DNA from: Alphaproteobacteria bacterium
Lineage (GTDB): Bacteria; Pseudomonadota; Alphaproteobacteria; RS24
Direction: 5' to 3'
DNA length: 52,748 nt
Assembly: GCA_949498175.1 (NCBI GenBank)
Contig: CATDDF010000098.1
Location: forward strand, 1 to 52,748
Shown: positions 1 to 12,195 of the stretch, in pieces
Layout: every line of letters starts with the position of its first letter
Numbering within the stretch: the stretch's first letter is position 1
The notes under the pieces: generated by a model
What the model was told of the DNA's origin: nothing
Databases searched by the model: none
Seen by the model: the letters and a program-made list of their open reading frames with translations, nothing else
Position numbers and translations under genes: made by a program

Positions 1-51
1 ACCCTGACCAATGAGGTCAGCTATATTGAGCCTAAGGCTCGCGTATATTAG
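1..51 (+). CDS. sdhA: Succinate dehydrogenase flavoprotein subunit, C-terminal end (partial)
   Basis: The first 16 codons and a TAG stop read in frame 1 and end in the peptide YIEPKARVY, the usual C-terminus of alphaproteobacterial SdhA. The rest of the gene lies before the window. SdhA is the FAD subunit of complex II, which oxidises succinate to fumarate on the cytoplasmic face of the inner membrane. It stops 9 bases before sdhB, as expected for an sdhCDAB operon. The identification rests on this short tail plus the neighbour. Confidence 0.85.
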   Translation, partial: TLTNEVSYIEPKARVY

Positions 52-60
52 GGGGCGATA

Positions 61-840
61 ATGGTTGAGATTGCACTTCCGGCCAATTCGAAAATCGGTA
101 AAGGGGTGGCGCATCCGGCGCCGGAAGCGGCGCAACAGCCGCGCACGCTGAAAATCTATCGCTGGAATCCCGACGATGCCGATAATCCGCGCGTCGACAG
201 CTATGTCATTGATGCTGAGGATTGCGGGCCAATGGTGCTCGATGCGCTCATCAAAGTAAAAAACGAGATCGACTCGACCCTGACTTTCCGCCGCTCGTGC
301 CGCGAGGGCATTTGCGGCTCTTGCGCGATGAATATTGACGGGCAAAACACTTTGGCCTGCACCAAAGGCTTGGACGAGATTAAGGGCGATATTGCCATTT
401 ACCCGCTGCCGCATATGCCGGTGATTAAGGATTTGGTGCCCGATTTGAGCAGCCTTTATGCGCAATATCAGGCGATTGAACCGTGGTTGAAAACCGACAC
501 GCCCAAGCCGCAAAATGAATGGCAGCAAAGCCGTGAAGACCGCGAGCAATTGGACGGGCTGTATGAGTGTATTCTGTGCGCTTGCTGTTCGACCTCATGT
601 CCCAGCTATTGGTGGAATTCGGATAAATATTTGGGCCCCGCCGTCTTGCTGCAAGCCTATCGCTGGCTGGCCGATAGCCGCGATGAAAAAACCGGCGAGC
701 GGCTTGATGATTTGGAAGATCCGTTCCGCGTCTATCGCTGCCACACCATTATGAATTGCGCCAAAGCCTGCCCGAAAGGCTTGTCACCGGCCAAAGCGAT
801 TACCGAGATCAAAAAAATGATGGTGGCGCGCGAGGTTTAA
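61..840 (+). CDS. sdhB: Succinate dehydrogenase iron-sulfur subunit
   Basis: This 259-residue protein is the electron-transfer subunit of complex II, passing electrons from SdhA flavin to quinone at the SdhCD anchor. The plant-type [2Fe-2S] site is visible as C80, C85, C88 and C100 (motif CREGICGSC). The C-terminal ferredoxin-like domain has C170-x2-C173-x2-C176-x3-CP and C227/C233/C237, which ligate the [4Fe-4S] and [3Fe-4S] clusters. The start is ATG at 61, preceded by GGGGGCG. It lies directly after sdhA in one operon. All cluster ligands are present and length is normal. Confidence 0.98.
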   Translation: MVEIALPANSKIGKGVAHPAPEAAQQPRTLKIYRWNPDDADNPRVDSYVIDAEDCGPMVLDALIKVKNEIDSTLTFRRSCREGICGSCAMNIDGQNTLACTKGLDEIKGDIAIYPLPHMPVIKDLVPDLSSLYAQYQAIEPWLKTDTPKPQNEWQQSREDREQLDGLYECILCACCSTSCPSYWWNSDKYLGPAVLLQAYRWLADSRDEKTGERLDDLEDPFRVYRCHTIMNCAKACPKGLSPAKAITEIKKMMVAREV

Positions 841-860
841 TTTTAGGCTGGCGGGCAGAC

Positions 861-3040
<2,180 letters not shown>

Positions 3041-3100
3041 GACGCTCCAATTTTGGTGAAACAAGAGAAGGGCGCGACAGACTGAGCTTTCGACACCTGC

Positions 3101-3133
3101 CTAACTATTGACAATAGAACTGCCAATAGTTAG
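3101..3133. promoter_or_regulatory. Operator-like inverted repeat upstream of the metallo-hydrolase gene
   Basis: A perfect 10-base inverted repeat, CTAACTATTG (3101-3110) and CAATAGTTAG (3124-3133), has a 13-base spacer. A third CAATAG lies at 3112-3117, making a second palindrome (CTATTG-A-CAATAG). A TTGACA hexamer sits at 3108-3113 inside the repeat. The site ends 21 bases before the start codon at 3155, which suits a repressor-binding site controlling that gene. The repeat is seen directly; the regulatory role is inferred. It could also form a weak hairpin in mdh read-through RNA. Confidence 0.5.
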
Positions 3134-3154
3134 CGTCATGAAAAGGGGTGCATC

Positions 3155-4243
3155 ATGGCCGATAAAGGTAAAAAAATCGTCAAAACAAGTGCGATCATTG
3201 CCGCTCTTTTGGCGGCTCTGGTGCTGGCTCTTATCGGTGCCGTGAGCAATAGCGAGCGCCTGCAAGACCGCTTGGTGACGCGCGCTGTTGGCGGCCTGTT
3301 ATCGGCGCCGATTGCAACGCTGGGCGGCGATAATATTGATATTGTCTTTTGCGGCACCGGTTCGCCTATGGGTGGGGCCGGTCCGCGCGGCACGGCGCAA
3401 TCTTGCGTCGCGGTTTTGCTCGGCGATAAGTTTTTCATCGTCGATACGGGCGCGCGCTCAGCCGATAAGGCGGCAGCCTTGCGCCTGCCGATTCAACGCC
3501 TCGATGCGGTTTTGCTGACCCATTTCCATTCCGACCATATTGCCGCTTTGGGGGATATGCATTTAAACAGCTGGGTGCGCGGGCGCCCGTCCAAGCTTGA
3601 TGTTTATGGCGGGCCCGGCGTTGACCGCGTGGTGGACGGTTTCAATCTCGCCTATGGGCAAGATTATACCTATCGCACCGGCCATCATGGCGAAGATTAT
3701 GTGCCGTCCAGCAAGGCCGGTCTGGTCGCCAAAACCATTCAGGCCGATAGTGTGATTTATGACCAAGACGGCATTAAAATCACCGCGATTACGGTTTATC
3801 ACCCGCCGATTGAACCGGCTTTGGCTTTCCGCTTTGACTATAAGGGGCGCTCCGTGCTGATCAGCGGCGATACGGTGAAAGACGATAATCTCATCGCTGC
3901 GGCAAAAAATGTCGATGTGCTCATTCACGAAGTCATTCAGCGTGATTTGGTCGATATTTTCGTGCAGGCTTTGGAAGATAACGGGCAGGGCAATCTCGGC
4001 AAAATCATCCATGACACGCATGATTATCACGCCTCGCCGGTTGAGGCGGCACAGGCGGCCAATGAAGCCAGTGCCGATTTACTGGTATTTTATCATTACG
4101 CACCGGTGCCGCAAAACGCGATTATGGACCGAATTTTTATGCGCGGGGTTGATGATATTCGCCCCGACGGCGTGCTGGCGGCGCGCGATGGCACACATAT
4201 TCGCCTGCCCGCCAATAGTGAGATTATTTCCATCGAGAAATAG
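3155..4243 (+). CDS. Membrane-anchored metallo-beta-lactamase-fold hydrolase (AtsA/RNase Z-like)
   Basis: 362 residues with one N-terminal membrane segment (about 11-30), so the catalytic domain is probably periplasmic. The metal motif THFHSDH gives H123, H125, D127 and H128, followed by a later SGDT aspartate and C-terminal histidines (HEV, FYHYAP). The run GTGSPMGGAGPRGT and the segment around LNSWVRGR-VYGGPG resemble arylsulfatase AtsA-like members of the RNase Z branch. The substrate is unknown; sulfatase, lactonase or phosphodiesterase activity are all possible. The gene is inserted between mdh and sucC, which are usually adjacent, and has its own operator-like repeat. Start ATG 3155 follows AAAAGGGG. 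Confidence 0.8.
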   Translation: MADKGKKIVKTSAIIAALLAALVLALIGAVSNSERLQDRLVTRAVGGLLSAPIATLGGDNIDIVFCGTGSPMGGAGPRGTAQSCVAVLLGDKFFIVDTGARSADKAAALRLPIQRLDAVLLTHFHSDHIAALGDMHLNSWVRGRPSKLDVYGGPGVDRVVDGFNLAYGQDYTYRTGHHGEDYVPSSKAGLVAKTIQADSVIYDQDGIKITAITVYHPPIEPALAFRFDYKGRSVLISGDTVKDDNLIAAAKNVDVLIHEVIQRDLVDIFVQALEDNGQGNLGKIIHDTHDYHASPVEAAQAANEASADLLVFYHYAPVPQNAIMDRIFMRGVDDIRPDGVLAARDGTHIRLPANSEIISIEK

Positions 4244-4253
4244 CCGTTTTCTG

Positions 4254-4282
4254 TTGAGACGTGGCGGCGCTTGGGCTAGTTT
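4254..4282 (+). promoter_or_regulatory. Candidate sigma-70 promoter for sucCD
   Basis: TTGAGA at 4254-4259 and TAGTTT at 4277-4282 are separated by 17 bases, about 40 bases before sucC. The -35 is good and the -10 is mediocre. Placement in the gap after the metallo-hydrolase gene supports a separate start for the suc genes. Read by eye only. Confidence 0.35.
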
Positions 4283-4321
4283 TCCGCTCAGGTTTTGCGA
4301 AGCGATGAGGGACTTTCACCC

Positions 4322-5491
4322 ATGAATATTCATGAATATCAAGCCAAACAGGTCCTCGGCTCTTTTGGCGTGCCGGTGCCGCGCGGGTTTGTTGCCTTTA
4401 GCGCCGATGAGGCGGTCGAAGCGGCAGAGAAATTGGGCGGCCCTGTTTGGGTCGTGAAAGCGCAAATTCACGCCGGCGGGCGCGGCAAAGGCGGCGGCGT
4501 TAAAGTCGTCAAATCAATTGAGGAAGTGCGCGCCGAAGCGACGCGCATGTTGGGCATGACTTTGGTGACCCATCAAACCGGCCCGGAGGGCAAAGAGGTC
4601 GGCCGTGTCTATGTCGAAGAGGGCTCTGATATTGCCCGCGAGCTCTATTTGTCGGCCCTTGTTGACCGCGCGACATCGCGCATTTCATTTATCGCTTCGA
4701 CCGAAGGCGGCATGGATATTGAAGAAGTGGCGGAAAAAACGCCGGAAAAAATCCTCACCATAAGCGTTGATCCGGCCAGCGGCATTTCCGGCCATCATGG
4801 GCGGCAAATTGCCTTTGCCTTGGGGCTGGAGGGCGAACAGGTAAAACAGGCCAATGCATTGATTGCCAATCTTTACAAAGCTTTTGTCGAAAAAGACATG
4901 TCGCTCTTGGAGATTAATCCGCTTGTTGTTACCGGCGCCGGTGACCTTATCTGCCTCGATGCGAAAGTGAATTTCGATTCCAATGCGCTGTATCGGCAAA
5001 AAGACATTGTCGAACTGCGCGATTTGGCCGAAGAAGATCCGGCTGAAATTGAAGCGTCAAAATATGACCTGTCCTATATTAAATTGGACGGCAAAATCGG
5101 CTGCATGGTAAACGGCGCCGGGCTCGCCATGGCGACCATGGATATTATCAAGCTTTACGGTTCGGAGCCGGCCAATTTCTTGGATGTCGGGGGTGGCGCA
5201 AGTAAAGAAAAAGTCACTGAAGCGTTCAAAATCATTTTGTCCGATGACAATGTGGAAGGCATTTTGGTGAATATTTTCGGCGGCATTATGCGTTGTGACA
5301 TTATCGCTGAAGGGGTGGTCGCCGCGGCTAAAGAATTGAGCCTTAATGTGCCGCTTGTGGTGCGTTTGGAAGGCACGAATGTTGATGAAGGCAAAGAGAT
5401 TATGGCCAATTCAGGCCTCCCAATTATCGCCGCTGATGATTTAAACGATGCAGCCGAGAAAATTGTCGCTGCCGTGAAGGAGGCTGCATAA
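4322..5491 (+). CDS. sucC: Succinyl-CoA synthetase beta subunit
   Basis: 389 residues, normal for the family. With SucD it converts succinyl-CoA, ADP or GDP and phosphate to succinate, CoA and a nucleoside triphosphate. The ATP-grasp domain starts with [10 protein letters not shown]; a glycine-rich loop [11 protein letters not shown] lies near residue 53. The C-terminal ligase/CoA domain has the typical [10 protein letters not shown] segment. ATG 4322 is chosen over an upstream in-frame start because it gives the conserved MNIHEYQ N-terminus. Its TAA overlaps the sucD ATG (TAATG), so the two subunits are translationally coupled for equal production. Confidence 0.98.
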   Translation: MNIHEYQAKQVLGSFGVPVPRGFVAFSADEAVEAAEKLGGPVWVVKAQIHAGGRGKGGGVKVVKSIEEVRAEATRMLGMTLVTHQTGPEGKEVGRVYVEEGSDIARELYLSALVDRATSRISFIASTEGGMDIEEVAEKTPEKILTISVDPASGISGHHGRQIAFALGLEGEQVKQANALIANLYKAFVEKDMSLLEINPLVVTGAGDLICLDAKVNFDSNALYRQKDIVELRDLAEEDPAEIEASKYDLSYIKLDGKIGCMVNGAGLAMATMDIIKLYGSEPANFLDVGGGASKEKVTEAFKIILSDDNVEGILVNIFGGIMRCDIIAEGVVAAAKELSLNVPLVVRLEGTNVDEGKEIMANSGLPIIAADDLNDAAEKIVAAVKEAA

Positions 5492-6366
5492 TGTCGGTTT
5501 TGGTCAATAAGGATACAAAAGTCATTTGTCAGGGCTTTACCGGCTCGCAAGGCACATTTCATTCCGAACAGGCGATTGCCTATGGCACGAAAATGGTCGG
5601 CGGGGTGACCCCCGGGCGCGGCGGTTCAAGCCATCTCGACTTACCGGTTTTTGATACGGTGGCGCAGGCGGTAGAAAAAACCGGCGCCACGGCGTCGGCC
5701 ATTTATGTGCCGCCGCCTTTTGCCGGCGATGCCATTTTGGAAGCCATTGAAGCCGGTATTGAACTGGCCGTATGCATTACCGAAGGCATTCCGGTCAGCG
5801 ATATGATCAAGGTCAAGCGCGCTTTGCAAGGCTCCAATACACGTCTGGTCGGGCCCAATTGCCCGGGCGTCATTACGCCGGATGAGTGCAAAATCGGCAT
5901 CATGCCGGGCCATATTCACCGCCGCGGATCGGTCGGCATTGTCTCGCGCTCGGGCACGCTGACTTATGAGGCGGTGGCGCAAACAACGGCTGCCGGCCTC
6001 GGCCAATCAACCTGTATCGGGATTGGCGGTGACCCGGTCAATGGCACGAATTTCATTGATTGTTTGGATTTGTTCCTCGGTGATGATGAAACCGAAAGCA
6101 TTATCATGATCGGTGAGATTGGCGGTTCGGCGGAAGAAGAAGCGGCGGAATTTTTGAAAGCCTCGAAAGTAAAAAAACCCATGGTCGGCTTTATCGCCGG
6201 TGTTACGGCACCGCCGGGCCGTCGCATGGGCCATGCCGGTGCGATTATTGCCGGTGGCAAAGGCGGGGCTGACGATAAAATGGAAGCCATGCGCGCGGCC
6301 GGCATCACCGTCTCGCCGTCACCTGCCTCTTTGGGCACCACTTTGGTCGAGGTGTTGAAAGGGTGA
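5491..6366 (+). CDS. sucD: Succinyl-CoA synthetase alpha subunit
   Basis: 291 residues. It binds CoA through its N-terminal Rossmann domain ([11 protein letters not shown]) and carries the phosphohistidine in the [10 protein letters not shown] motif near residue 250. It forms a heterodimer with SucC and makes the TCA-cycle substrate-level phosphorylation step. The start codon shares its A with the sucC stop. Length and motifs are complete. A 92-base gap with a candidate promoter separates it from sucA. Confidence 0.98.
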   Translation: MSVLVNKDTKVICQGFTGSQGTFHSEQAIAYGTKMVGGVTPGRGGSSHLDLPVFDTVAQAVEKTGATASAIYVPPPFAGDAILEAIEAGIELAVCITEGIPVSDMIKVKRALQGSNTRLVGPNCPGVITPDECKIGIMPGHIHRRGSVGIVSRSGTLTYEAVAQTTAAGLGQSTCIGIGGDPVNGTNFIDCLDLFLGDDETESIIMIGEIGGSAEEEAAEFLKASKVKKPMVGFIAGVTAPPGRRMGHAGAIIAGGKGGADDKMEAMRAAGITVSPSPASLGTTLVEVLKG

Positions 6367-6392
6367 TTTTATCCTCCCTGTGCCGCTAATCA

Positions 6393-6421
6393 TTGCTCTT
6401 GGCGGTCAAAGGGTCTAATAT
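6393..6421 (+). promoter_or_regulatory. Candidate sigma-70 promoter for sucAB-lpd
   Basis: TTGCTC (6393-6398) and TAATAT (6416-6421) are separated by exactly 17 bases in the sucD-sucA gap, about 38 bases before the sucA start. The -10 is close to consensus and the -35 keeps TTG. It suggests the 2-oxoglutarate dehydrogenase genes can be transcribed apart from sucCD. Read by eye only. Confidence 0.4.
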
Positions 6422-6458
6422 TCCTTCAGGTCGCGAAGGGCCTTAAACGGATAGGCAC

Positions 6459-9455
6459 ATGTCGGATAAGAATTCGCCAGCCAAAAACATTTCTGACATC
6501 TCCCAGTCTCATTTTGACGGGGCCAATGCGCTTTATCTTGAACAGCAATATGCCCGTTATAAAGCCGGTGATACGGCTTTGGATGCCGGATGGAAGAGCT
6601 ATTTTGCCGCTCTGGACGACCCGATTGCACCGCATCGACCAAGCTGGCAGCGCGATGACTGGCCGCCGAAGATAAACGGCGATATGACGGCTGTCTTGGA
6701 CGGCAATTGGCCGGAGGCAAATATTGACGATTTGCCTGCGCCGCAGGCTTTGGCGGGCAAGATTGAAGCGCGGCTGGACGGGCAAAATGTCGAAGCGGTG
6801 CGCGCTGCCACTTTGGACAGTATTCGCGCCATTATGATGATCCGCGCCTATCGCTTTCGCGGTCATTTGGCGGCCAATCTTGACCCGTTGGGGATTGAAC
6901 CGCCGGGCAGCCATCCCGAGCTTGACCCGACTTCTTATGGCTTCACGGAAGCCGATTATGACCGACCGATTTTCATCGATTATGTGCTCGGACTTGAAAG
7001 CGCCACCATTCGCGAGATGCTGGATATTTTGCACCGCACTTATTGCGGCACAGTGGCGCTTGAATTCATGCATATTTCCGACCCCGAAGAAAAAGCATGG
7101 CTGCAAGAGCGTATTGAAGGGCCCGACAAGGAAGTGGCTTTTACCGATATGGGCAAGCAGGCGATTTTTCAAAAATTGGTTGAGGCGGAAGGGTTGGAGC
7201 AATTTATCGATGTCAAATATACCGGCACCAAACGTTTCGGTTTGGATGGCGGTGAGGCACTGATACCGGCACTGGAACAAGTGATTAAGCGCGGTGGCAA
7301 TCTCGGTGTTAAAGAAGTGGTGTTAGGCATGCCGCATCGGGGCCGTTTGAATGTATTGACCAATGTCATGGGCAAACCGTTCAAGGCGCTGTTTCACGAA
7401 TTTAAGGGCGGCTCAGCCAATCCGGAAGATATAGAGGGTTCGGGTGATGTAAAATATCACCTCGGCGCCTCATCAGACCGTGAATTTGACGGCAATAAGG
7501 TTCATTTATCCTTGTCGCCCAATCCGTCGCATTTGGAGGCGGTCGATCCGGTCGTGCTCGGTAAAGCGCGCGCCAAGCAAGACCAATATAAAGAACACCC
7601 GCGTGCCATGGCCGATCGCAGCAAGGTCATCCCGCTTTTGTTGCACGGCGATGCGGCTTTTGCCGGCCAGGGCGTGGTCGCCGAATGTTTGGGCTTATCC
7701 GGCCTTATCGGCCATAAATCGGGCGGCTCCATTCACTTTATCGTCAATAATCAAATCGGCTTTACCACCAATCCGCGCTTTTCGCGCTCCTCGCCCTATC
7801 CCTCCGATGTCGCGAAAATGGTTGAAGCGCCGATTTTTCACGTCAATGGCGATGACCCCGAAGCGGTGGTATTCGCCGCCAAAGTGGCGACTGAGTTTCG
7901 GCAAAAATTTTTAAAGCCCGTTGTTATCGATATGTTCTGCTATCGTCGCCATGGCCATAATGAGGGCGATGAACCGGCTTTTACCCAACCGACCATGTAT
8001 AAAAAAATCAAAGGGCATGACTCGGTGGTGCAAAAATACGGTCGCCGCTTGGTTGATGAAGGCCTGTTGAGCGAAGATGCGCTTAATGCCGCCAAAGCCG
8101 ATTACCGCGCGCAGCTTGATGAGGCGTTTGAAGCGGCCAATAGTTTCAAGCCCAATAAGGCCGATTGGCTGGATGGCAAATGGTCGGGTCTGGAACGAAA
8201 AAGCGCTGAATTTGTGCGCGGCGATACCGGTGTTGCGGAAAGCCTATTGCGAGAAGTGGGCGCCGGTCTGACACGTGTGCCTGAGGGGTTTAATTTGCAC
8301 CGCGCTTTGACACGGCAATTAAAGGCCAAAGACCAAATGTTTGAAAGCGGCAGCGGGTTTGATTGGGCAACAGCAGAAGCACTGGCTTTCGGCTCGCTTT
8401 TGTTGGACGGCCATCCGGTGCGTTTGGCCGGTCAAGACAGCGAGCGCGGCACGTTTTCGCAACGCCATTCCGCTTGGATCGACCAAGAAACTGAGCGGCG
8501 TTATAAGCCGCTCAAATATATTCGTGACGAGCAGGCTTTGTTCGAAGTCATTAATTCCATGCTGTCGGAAAATGCCGTGCTCGGTTTTGAATATGGCTAT
8601 TCGCTGGCCGAGCCCAATACGCTGGTTTTATGGGAGGCGCAATTCGGCGATTTTGCCAATGGCGCACAAGTGGTGGTCGATCAATTTATCTCATCGGGCG
8701 AAAATAAATGGCTGCGTATGTCGGGTTTGGTCATGTTGTTGCCGCATGGTTATGAGGGGCAAGGCCCCGAGCACAGTTCGGCGCGGCTTGAGCGCTATTT
8801 GCAAATGTGCGCGGAAGAAAATATGCAAGTCGCCAATTGCACCACACCGGCCAATTATTTCCATATTTTGCGCCGCCAGGTGAAGCGCAATTTCAGAAAG
8901 CCGCTTATTTTGATGACGCCGAAATCACTTTTGCGGCATAAAAAATGCGTCTCCAATCTTGAAGACATGACCATCGGATCGTCCTTCCACCGCGTTTTAT
9001 GGGATGGCCGCGATGCACGTACGCCCGATGCCGGTCCAGCGGATGGTCGCGGTGCGTTGAAAGCGGCCAAAGATATCCGCCGCGTGGTTTTGTGTTCGGG
9101 CAAAGTGTATTTCGACCTGCTGGAAAAATGCGAAGCGGAAAATATTGATGATGTGTATTTAATGCGACTCGAACAGCTTTATCCGGTGCCGCATGGGCCT
9201 TTATTGGCCGAATTGGAACCGATGGCGCATGCCGAAATGGTCTGGTGTCAGGAAGAGCCGCGCAATATGGGCGCGTGGCGCTTTATCGAACCGGAATTGG
9301 AAGAGGTTTTGACCAATTTGGGCGGCAAGCATAAGCGGGTCGGTTATGCCGGTCGGCGCGCTTCGGCCTCGACGGCCAGTGGTTTGATGAGCCGCCATTT
9401 GGAACAAAGAGAGGCGTTGTTGAAAGCGGCGCTGATTGACCCTGTCGACAGATAG
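6459..9455 (+). CDS. sucA: 2-oxoglutarate dehydrogenase E1 component
   Basis: 998 residues, a full-length homodimeric thiamine-diphosphate E1o. It decarboxylates 2-oxoglutarate and transfers the succinyl group to the lipoyl arm of SucB. The N-terminus has the E1o signature [13 protein letters not shown]. The active-site segments [11 protein letters not shown] (near residue 290), [21 protein letters not shown] and [11 protein letters not shown] are intact. The C-terminal half carries [16 protein letters not shown]. It is the first gene of a sucA-sucB-lpdA operon that encodes the whole complex in order E1-E2-E3. Confidence 0.98.
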   Translation: MSDKNSPAKNISDISQSHFDGANALYLEQQYARYKAGDTALDAGWKSYFAALDDPIAPHRPSWQRDDWPPKINGDMTAVLDGNWPEANIDDLPAPQALAGKIEARLDGQNVEAVRAATLDSIRAIMMIRAYRFRGHLAANLDPLGIEPPGSHPELDPTSYGFTEADYDRPIFIDYVLGLESATIREMLDILHRTYCGTVALEFMHISDPEEKAWLQERIEGPDKEVAFTDMGKQAIFQKLVEAEGLEQFIDVKYTGTKRFGLDGGEALIPALEQVIKRGGNLGVKEVVLGMPHRGRLNVLTNVMGKPFKALFHEFKGGSANPEDIEGSGDVKYHLGASSDREFDGNKVHLSLSPNPSHLEAVDPVVLGKARAKQDQYKEHPRAMADRSKVIPLLLHGDAAFAGQGVVAECLGLSGLIGHKSGGSIHFIVNNQIGFTTNPRFSRSSPYPSDVAKMVEAPIFHVNGDDPEAVVFAAKVATEFRQKFLKPVVIDMFCYRRHGHNEGDEPAFTQPTMYKKIKGHDSVVQKYGRRLVDEGLLSEDALNAAKADYRAQLDEAFEAANSFKPNKADWLDGKWSGLERKSAEFVRGDTGVAESLLREVGAGLTRVPEGFNLHRALTRQLKAKDQMFESGSGFDWATAEALAFGSLLLDGHPVRLAGQDSERGTFSQRHSAWIDQETERRYKPLKYIRDEQALFEVINSMLSENAVLGFEYGYSLAEPNTLVLWEAQFGDFANGAQVVVDQFISSGENKWLRMSGLVMLLPHGYEGQGPEHSSARLERYLQMCAEENMQVANCTTPANYFHILRRQVKRNFRKPLILMTPKSLLRHKKCVSNLEDMTIGSSFHRVLWDGRDARTPDAGPADGRGALKAAKDIRRVVLCSGKVYFDLLEKCEAENIDDVYLMRLEQLYPVPHGPLLAELEPMAHAEMVWCQEEPRNMGAWRFIEPELEEVLTNLGGKHKRVGYAGRRASASTASGLMSRHLEQREALLKAALIDPVDR

Positions 9456-9474
9456 GCGAGACGGAGAAAGAGAC

Positions 9475-10761
9475 ATGGCCAGTGAAATTCGCGTCCCCAC
9501 ATTGGGCGAGTCGGTGACCGAAGCGACGATTGCGCAATGGTATAAAAAACCCGGCGATGCTGTGGCGATGGATGAGCCGCTTTGTGAATTGGAAACCGAC
9601 AAAGTGACCATTGAAGTGCCGGCGCAAAGCGCCGGTGTGCTGGCTGAAGTTGTGGTCAATGAGGGCGAGACGGTTGAGGTTGGGGCGCTTTTGGGCTCGA
9701 TTGGTGAAGGCGACGGACGGGCAGTATCGGCTGCAGCTGAAGCCGCCGCAGTGCCGACCCCGGAAGCAGCCATTGAAGCCGTGTCGAAAACAGAAACCGC
9801 GCCAGCCACAGAAGCGGCACCGATGACAGCTGCACCGGCCGGCAGTAAGCCGGTTGATACAAGCGCCTTGTCGCCGGCGGCGCGCCGCGTGGTCGAAGAA
9901 CACGGCCTTGATCCGGCGCAGATTACCGGCACCGGAAAAGACGGTCGCTTGACCAAGGAAGATGCGTTAAAAGCGGCCAGCGGCGCGCCCGCGCCCGCCG
10001 CGTCACTAGCGCCGACACCGGCTGCGCCGGCCGCTCAGGCAGCGTCGACGCTCCAAAAAGGCGTGCGCGAAGAACGGGTGAAAATGACGCGGCTCAGAAA
10101 AACCATTGCCGCGCGCTTGAAAGAAAGCCAAAACACGGCAGCGCAATTGACCACTTTCAATGAGGTCGATATGGGCGCGCTGATGGATGTGCGGCGCGAA
10201 TATAAGGATTTGTTTGAACAAAAATACGGTGCGCGGCTTGGCTTTATGGGCTTCTTTGCGCGCGCCTGTGTCACTGCCTTAACGGAAATTCCCGCCATTA
10301 ATGCCGAAGTGACGGATGATGAAATCATTTATAAAAATTACGTCAATATGGGGATTGCCGTGGGCACGGAAAAAGGTCTGGTGGTGCCGGTCATTCGCGA
10401 TGTGCAAAATATGGGGCTGGCCGATATTGAATTGGCAGTTGCCGAAATGGGGCGCAAGGCGCGCGACGGCAAGCTGGCGATTGATGATTTGCAAGGCGGC
10501 ACTTTCACCATGTCCAATGGCGGCGTTTACGGCTCTTTGATGAGCACGCCGATTTTGAACATGCCGCAATCGGGCATTTTGGGCATGCATAAGATTCAAG
10601 AGCGTCCGGTTGTTATTGACGGTCAGATTGTTGTGCGGCCGATGATGTATCTCGCCTTATCTTATGACCACCGCATTGTCGACGGCAAGGAGGCGGTGAC
10701 GTTTTTGGTGCGTGTGAAGGAGTCTTTGGAAAATCCCGAACGGCTTTTGCTCAATATTTAG
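9475..10761 (+). CDS. sucB: Dihydrolipoamide succinyltransferase, E2 component of 2-oxoglutarate dehydrogenase
   Basis: 428 residues with a single lipoyl domain (residues 1-75, lipoylated K43 in [11 protein letters not shown]). An Ala/Pro-rich linker follows, then a peripheral E3-binding domain ([17 protein letters not shown], near 136), a second linker and the acyltransferase core with the catalytic motif YDHRIVDG near the C-terminus. It forms the 24-mer core that accepts succinyl groups from SucA and passes them to CoA. ATG 9475 is chosen over an upstream start inside sucA because of the [14 protein letters not shown]-terminus and the GGAGAAAG ribosome site. Confidence 0.98.
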   Translation: MASEIRVPTLGESVTEATIAQWYKKPGDAVAMDEPLCELETDKVTIEVPAQSAGVLAEVVVNEGETVEVGALLGSIGEGDGRAVSAAAEAAAVPTPEAAIEAVSKTETAPATEAAPMTAAPAGSKPVDTSALSPAARRVVEEHGLDPAQITGTGKDGRLTKEDALKAASGAPAPAASLAPTPAAPAAQAASTLQKGVREERVKMTRLRKTIAARLKESQNTAAQLTTFNEVDMGALMDVRREYKDLFEQKYGARLGFMGFFARACVTALTEIPAINAEVTDDEIIYKNYVNMGIAVGTEKGLVVPVIRDVQNMGLADIELAVAEMGRKARDGKLAIDDLQGGTFTMSNGGVYGSLMSTPILNMPQSGILGMHKIQERPVVIDGQIVVRPMMYLALSYDHRIVDGKEAVTFLVRVKESLENPERLLLNI

Positions 10762-10780
10762 CGCCGATAAAGAGGAAAAA

Positions 10781-12193
10781 ATGAGCGACGAAAATAATTT
10801 CGATATGGTGGTTATCGGGGCCGGTCCTGGCGGCTATGTCTGCGCTTTGCGGGCTGCCCAATTGGGCATGAAAGTGGCATGCATTGACAAGCGCGGCGCG
10901 CCCGGCGGCACGTGTTTGAATGTCGGCTGCATTCCGTCCAAAGCGCTTTTGCACGCTTCTGAGGTTTATGCAGAAGCGGCGCATGCTGCCGATATGGGCA
11001 TTCAATTCGGCGCGGTGAAATTGGATCTTGAAAAAATGATGGCTTATAAGGCGCAAGGCATTACCGGCAATACGGATGGCGTACGCTTTTTGCTGAAGAA
11101 AAATAAGGTCGAGGAAATTGAAGGGGCAGCCAAGCTGACCGCGCCGGGCGCCATTGAGGTTGCTTTGCTGGCCGGTGGTACGCGGGCATTATCGGCCAAA
11201 CATATTGTTATTGCCACCGGTTCGGAAGTGACGCCACTGCAAGGCATTGATATGGATGAGGAACGAATTGTTTCCTCCACCGGCGCTTTGTCTTTCGATA
11301 AAGTGCCGAAACATTTGGCAATTATCGGGGCCGGCATTATCGGGCTGGAATTGGGCTCGGTGTGGAAAAGACTGGGCGCAGAAGTGACGGTGATTGAGTT
11401 TCTCGACCGCATCACGCCCGGCATGGATGCCGATATGGCGAAAAACTTCCAACGCGTATTGAAAAAACAGGGCATTAAATTCATGCTTGGCAAAAAAGTC
11501 ACCGCCGCCAAAGCGTTGAAAAATTCGGTCAAGCTGACATTGGCACCGGCATCTGGCGAGGGCGAGGAAGAAAGCCTGACCGCCGAACGCGCGCTGGTCG
11601 CCATTGGCCGTCGCCCGCATACGCAAGGGCTTGGCTTGGAGGCGATTGGCGTGGCGCTGGATGCAGCGGGACGGGTTGAAACCGACACGCATTTCAAAAC
11701 CAATATTGACGGCATTTATGCCATTGGCGATGTCATTGCCGGGCCGATGTTGGCACATAAGGCAGAAGATGAAGGGGTTGCATTGGCCGAGCATTTGGCC
11801 GGCAAACCGGCTCATGTCAATTATGATGCCATTCCGTCGGTCGTCTATACGGCGCCGGAAGTGGCTTGGGTCGGACGCACCGAAGAAGAGCTGAAGGATG
11901 CCGGTGTCGACTATAAAGTCGGCAAATTTCCCTTCACCGCCAATGGCCGCGCCAAAGTCAATGGCACGACGGACGGCTTTGTGAAAATTCTTGCCGATGC
12001 CAAAAGCGACAAGGTTTTGGGCGTGCATATTTTGGGTGCGCAAGCCGGTGACATGATTGCCGAGGCCGCCATTGCCATGGAGTTCTCAGCCAGCGCCGAA
12101 GATATTGCCCGTACCTGTCACGCCCATCCGACGCTCACCGAAGCGGTCAAAGAAGCTGCTTTGGCGGTCGATAAGCGCGCTTTGCACATGTAA
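10781..12193 (+). CDS. lpdA: Dihydrolipoamide dehydrogenase (E3)
   Basis: 470 residues. This FAD-dependent disulfide oxidoreductase reoxidises the lipoyl arm of SucB with NAD+. The FAD site GAGPGGY is at residues 13-19 and the redox disulfide is C45-C50 (GGTCLNVGC). The NAD-binding motif GAGIIGLELGSV lies near residue 180, and the C-terminal catalytic pair HAHPTLTE near 450. An AGAGGAAAA ribosome site precedes ATG 10781. It closes the suc operon and converges with xerC with only 2 bases between stops. Confidence 0.98.
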   Translation: MSDENNFDMVVIGAGPGGYVCALRAAQLGMKVACIDKRGAPGGTCLNVGCIPSKALLHASEVYAEAAHAADMGIQFGAVKLDLEKMMAYKAQGITGNTDGVRFLLKKNKVEEIEGAAKLTAPGAIEVALLAGGTRALSAKHIVIATGSEVTPLQGIDMDEERIVSSTGALSFDKVPKHLAIIGAGIIGLELGSVWKRLGAEVTVIEFLDRITPGMDADMAKNFQRVLKKQGIKFMLGKKVTAAKALKNSVKLTLAPASGEGEEESLTAERALVAIGRRPHTQGLGLEAIGVALDAAGRVETDTHFKTNIDGIYAIGDVIAGPMLAHKAEDEGVALAEHLAGKPAHVNYDAIPSVVYTAPEVAWVGRTEEELKDAGVDYKVGKFPFTANGRAKVNGTTDGFVKILADAKSDKVLGVHILGAQAGDMIAEAAIAMEFSASAEDIARTCHAHPTLTEAVKEAALAVDKRALHM

Positions 12194-12195
12194 TT

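Noticed and set aside
3133-3139. GCGTCAT before the metallo-hydrolase gene as a third copy of the P450 operator
   Set aside because: Only one arm is present; the preceding bases do not match ATGACGC, so a chance half-site is more likely.
11044-12043. Antisense frames of 223 and 284 codons opposite lpdA
   Set aside because: Both lie inside the certain lpdA gene, in competing frames, without start signals.
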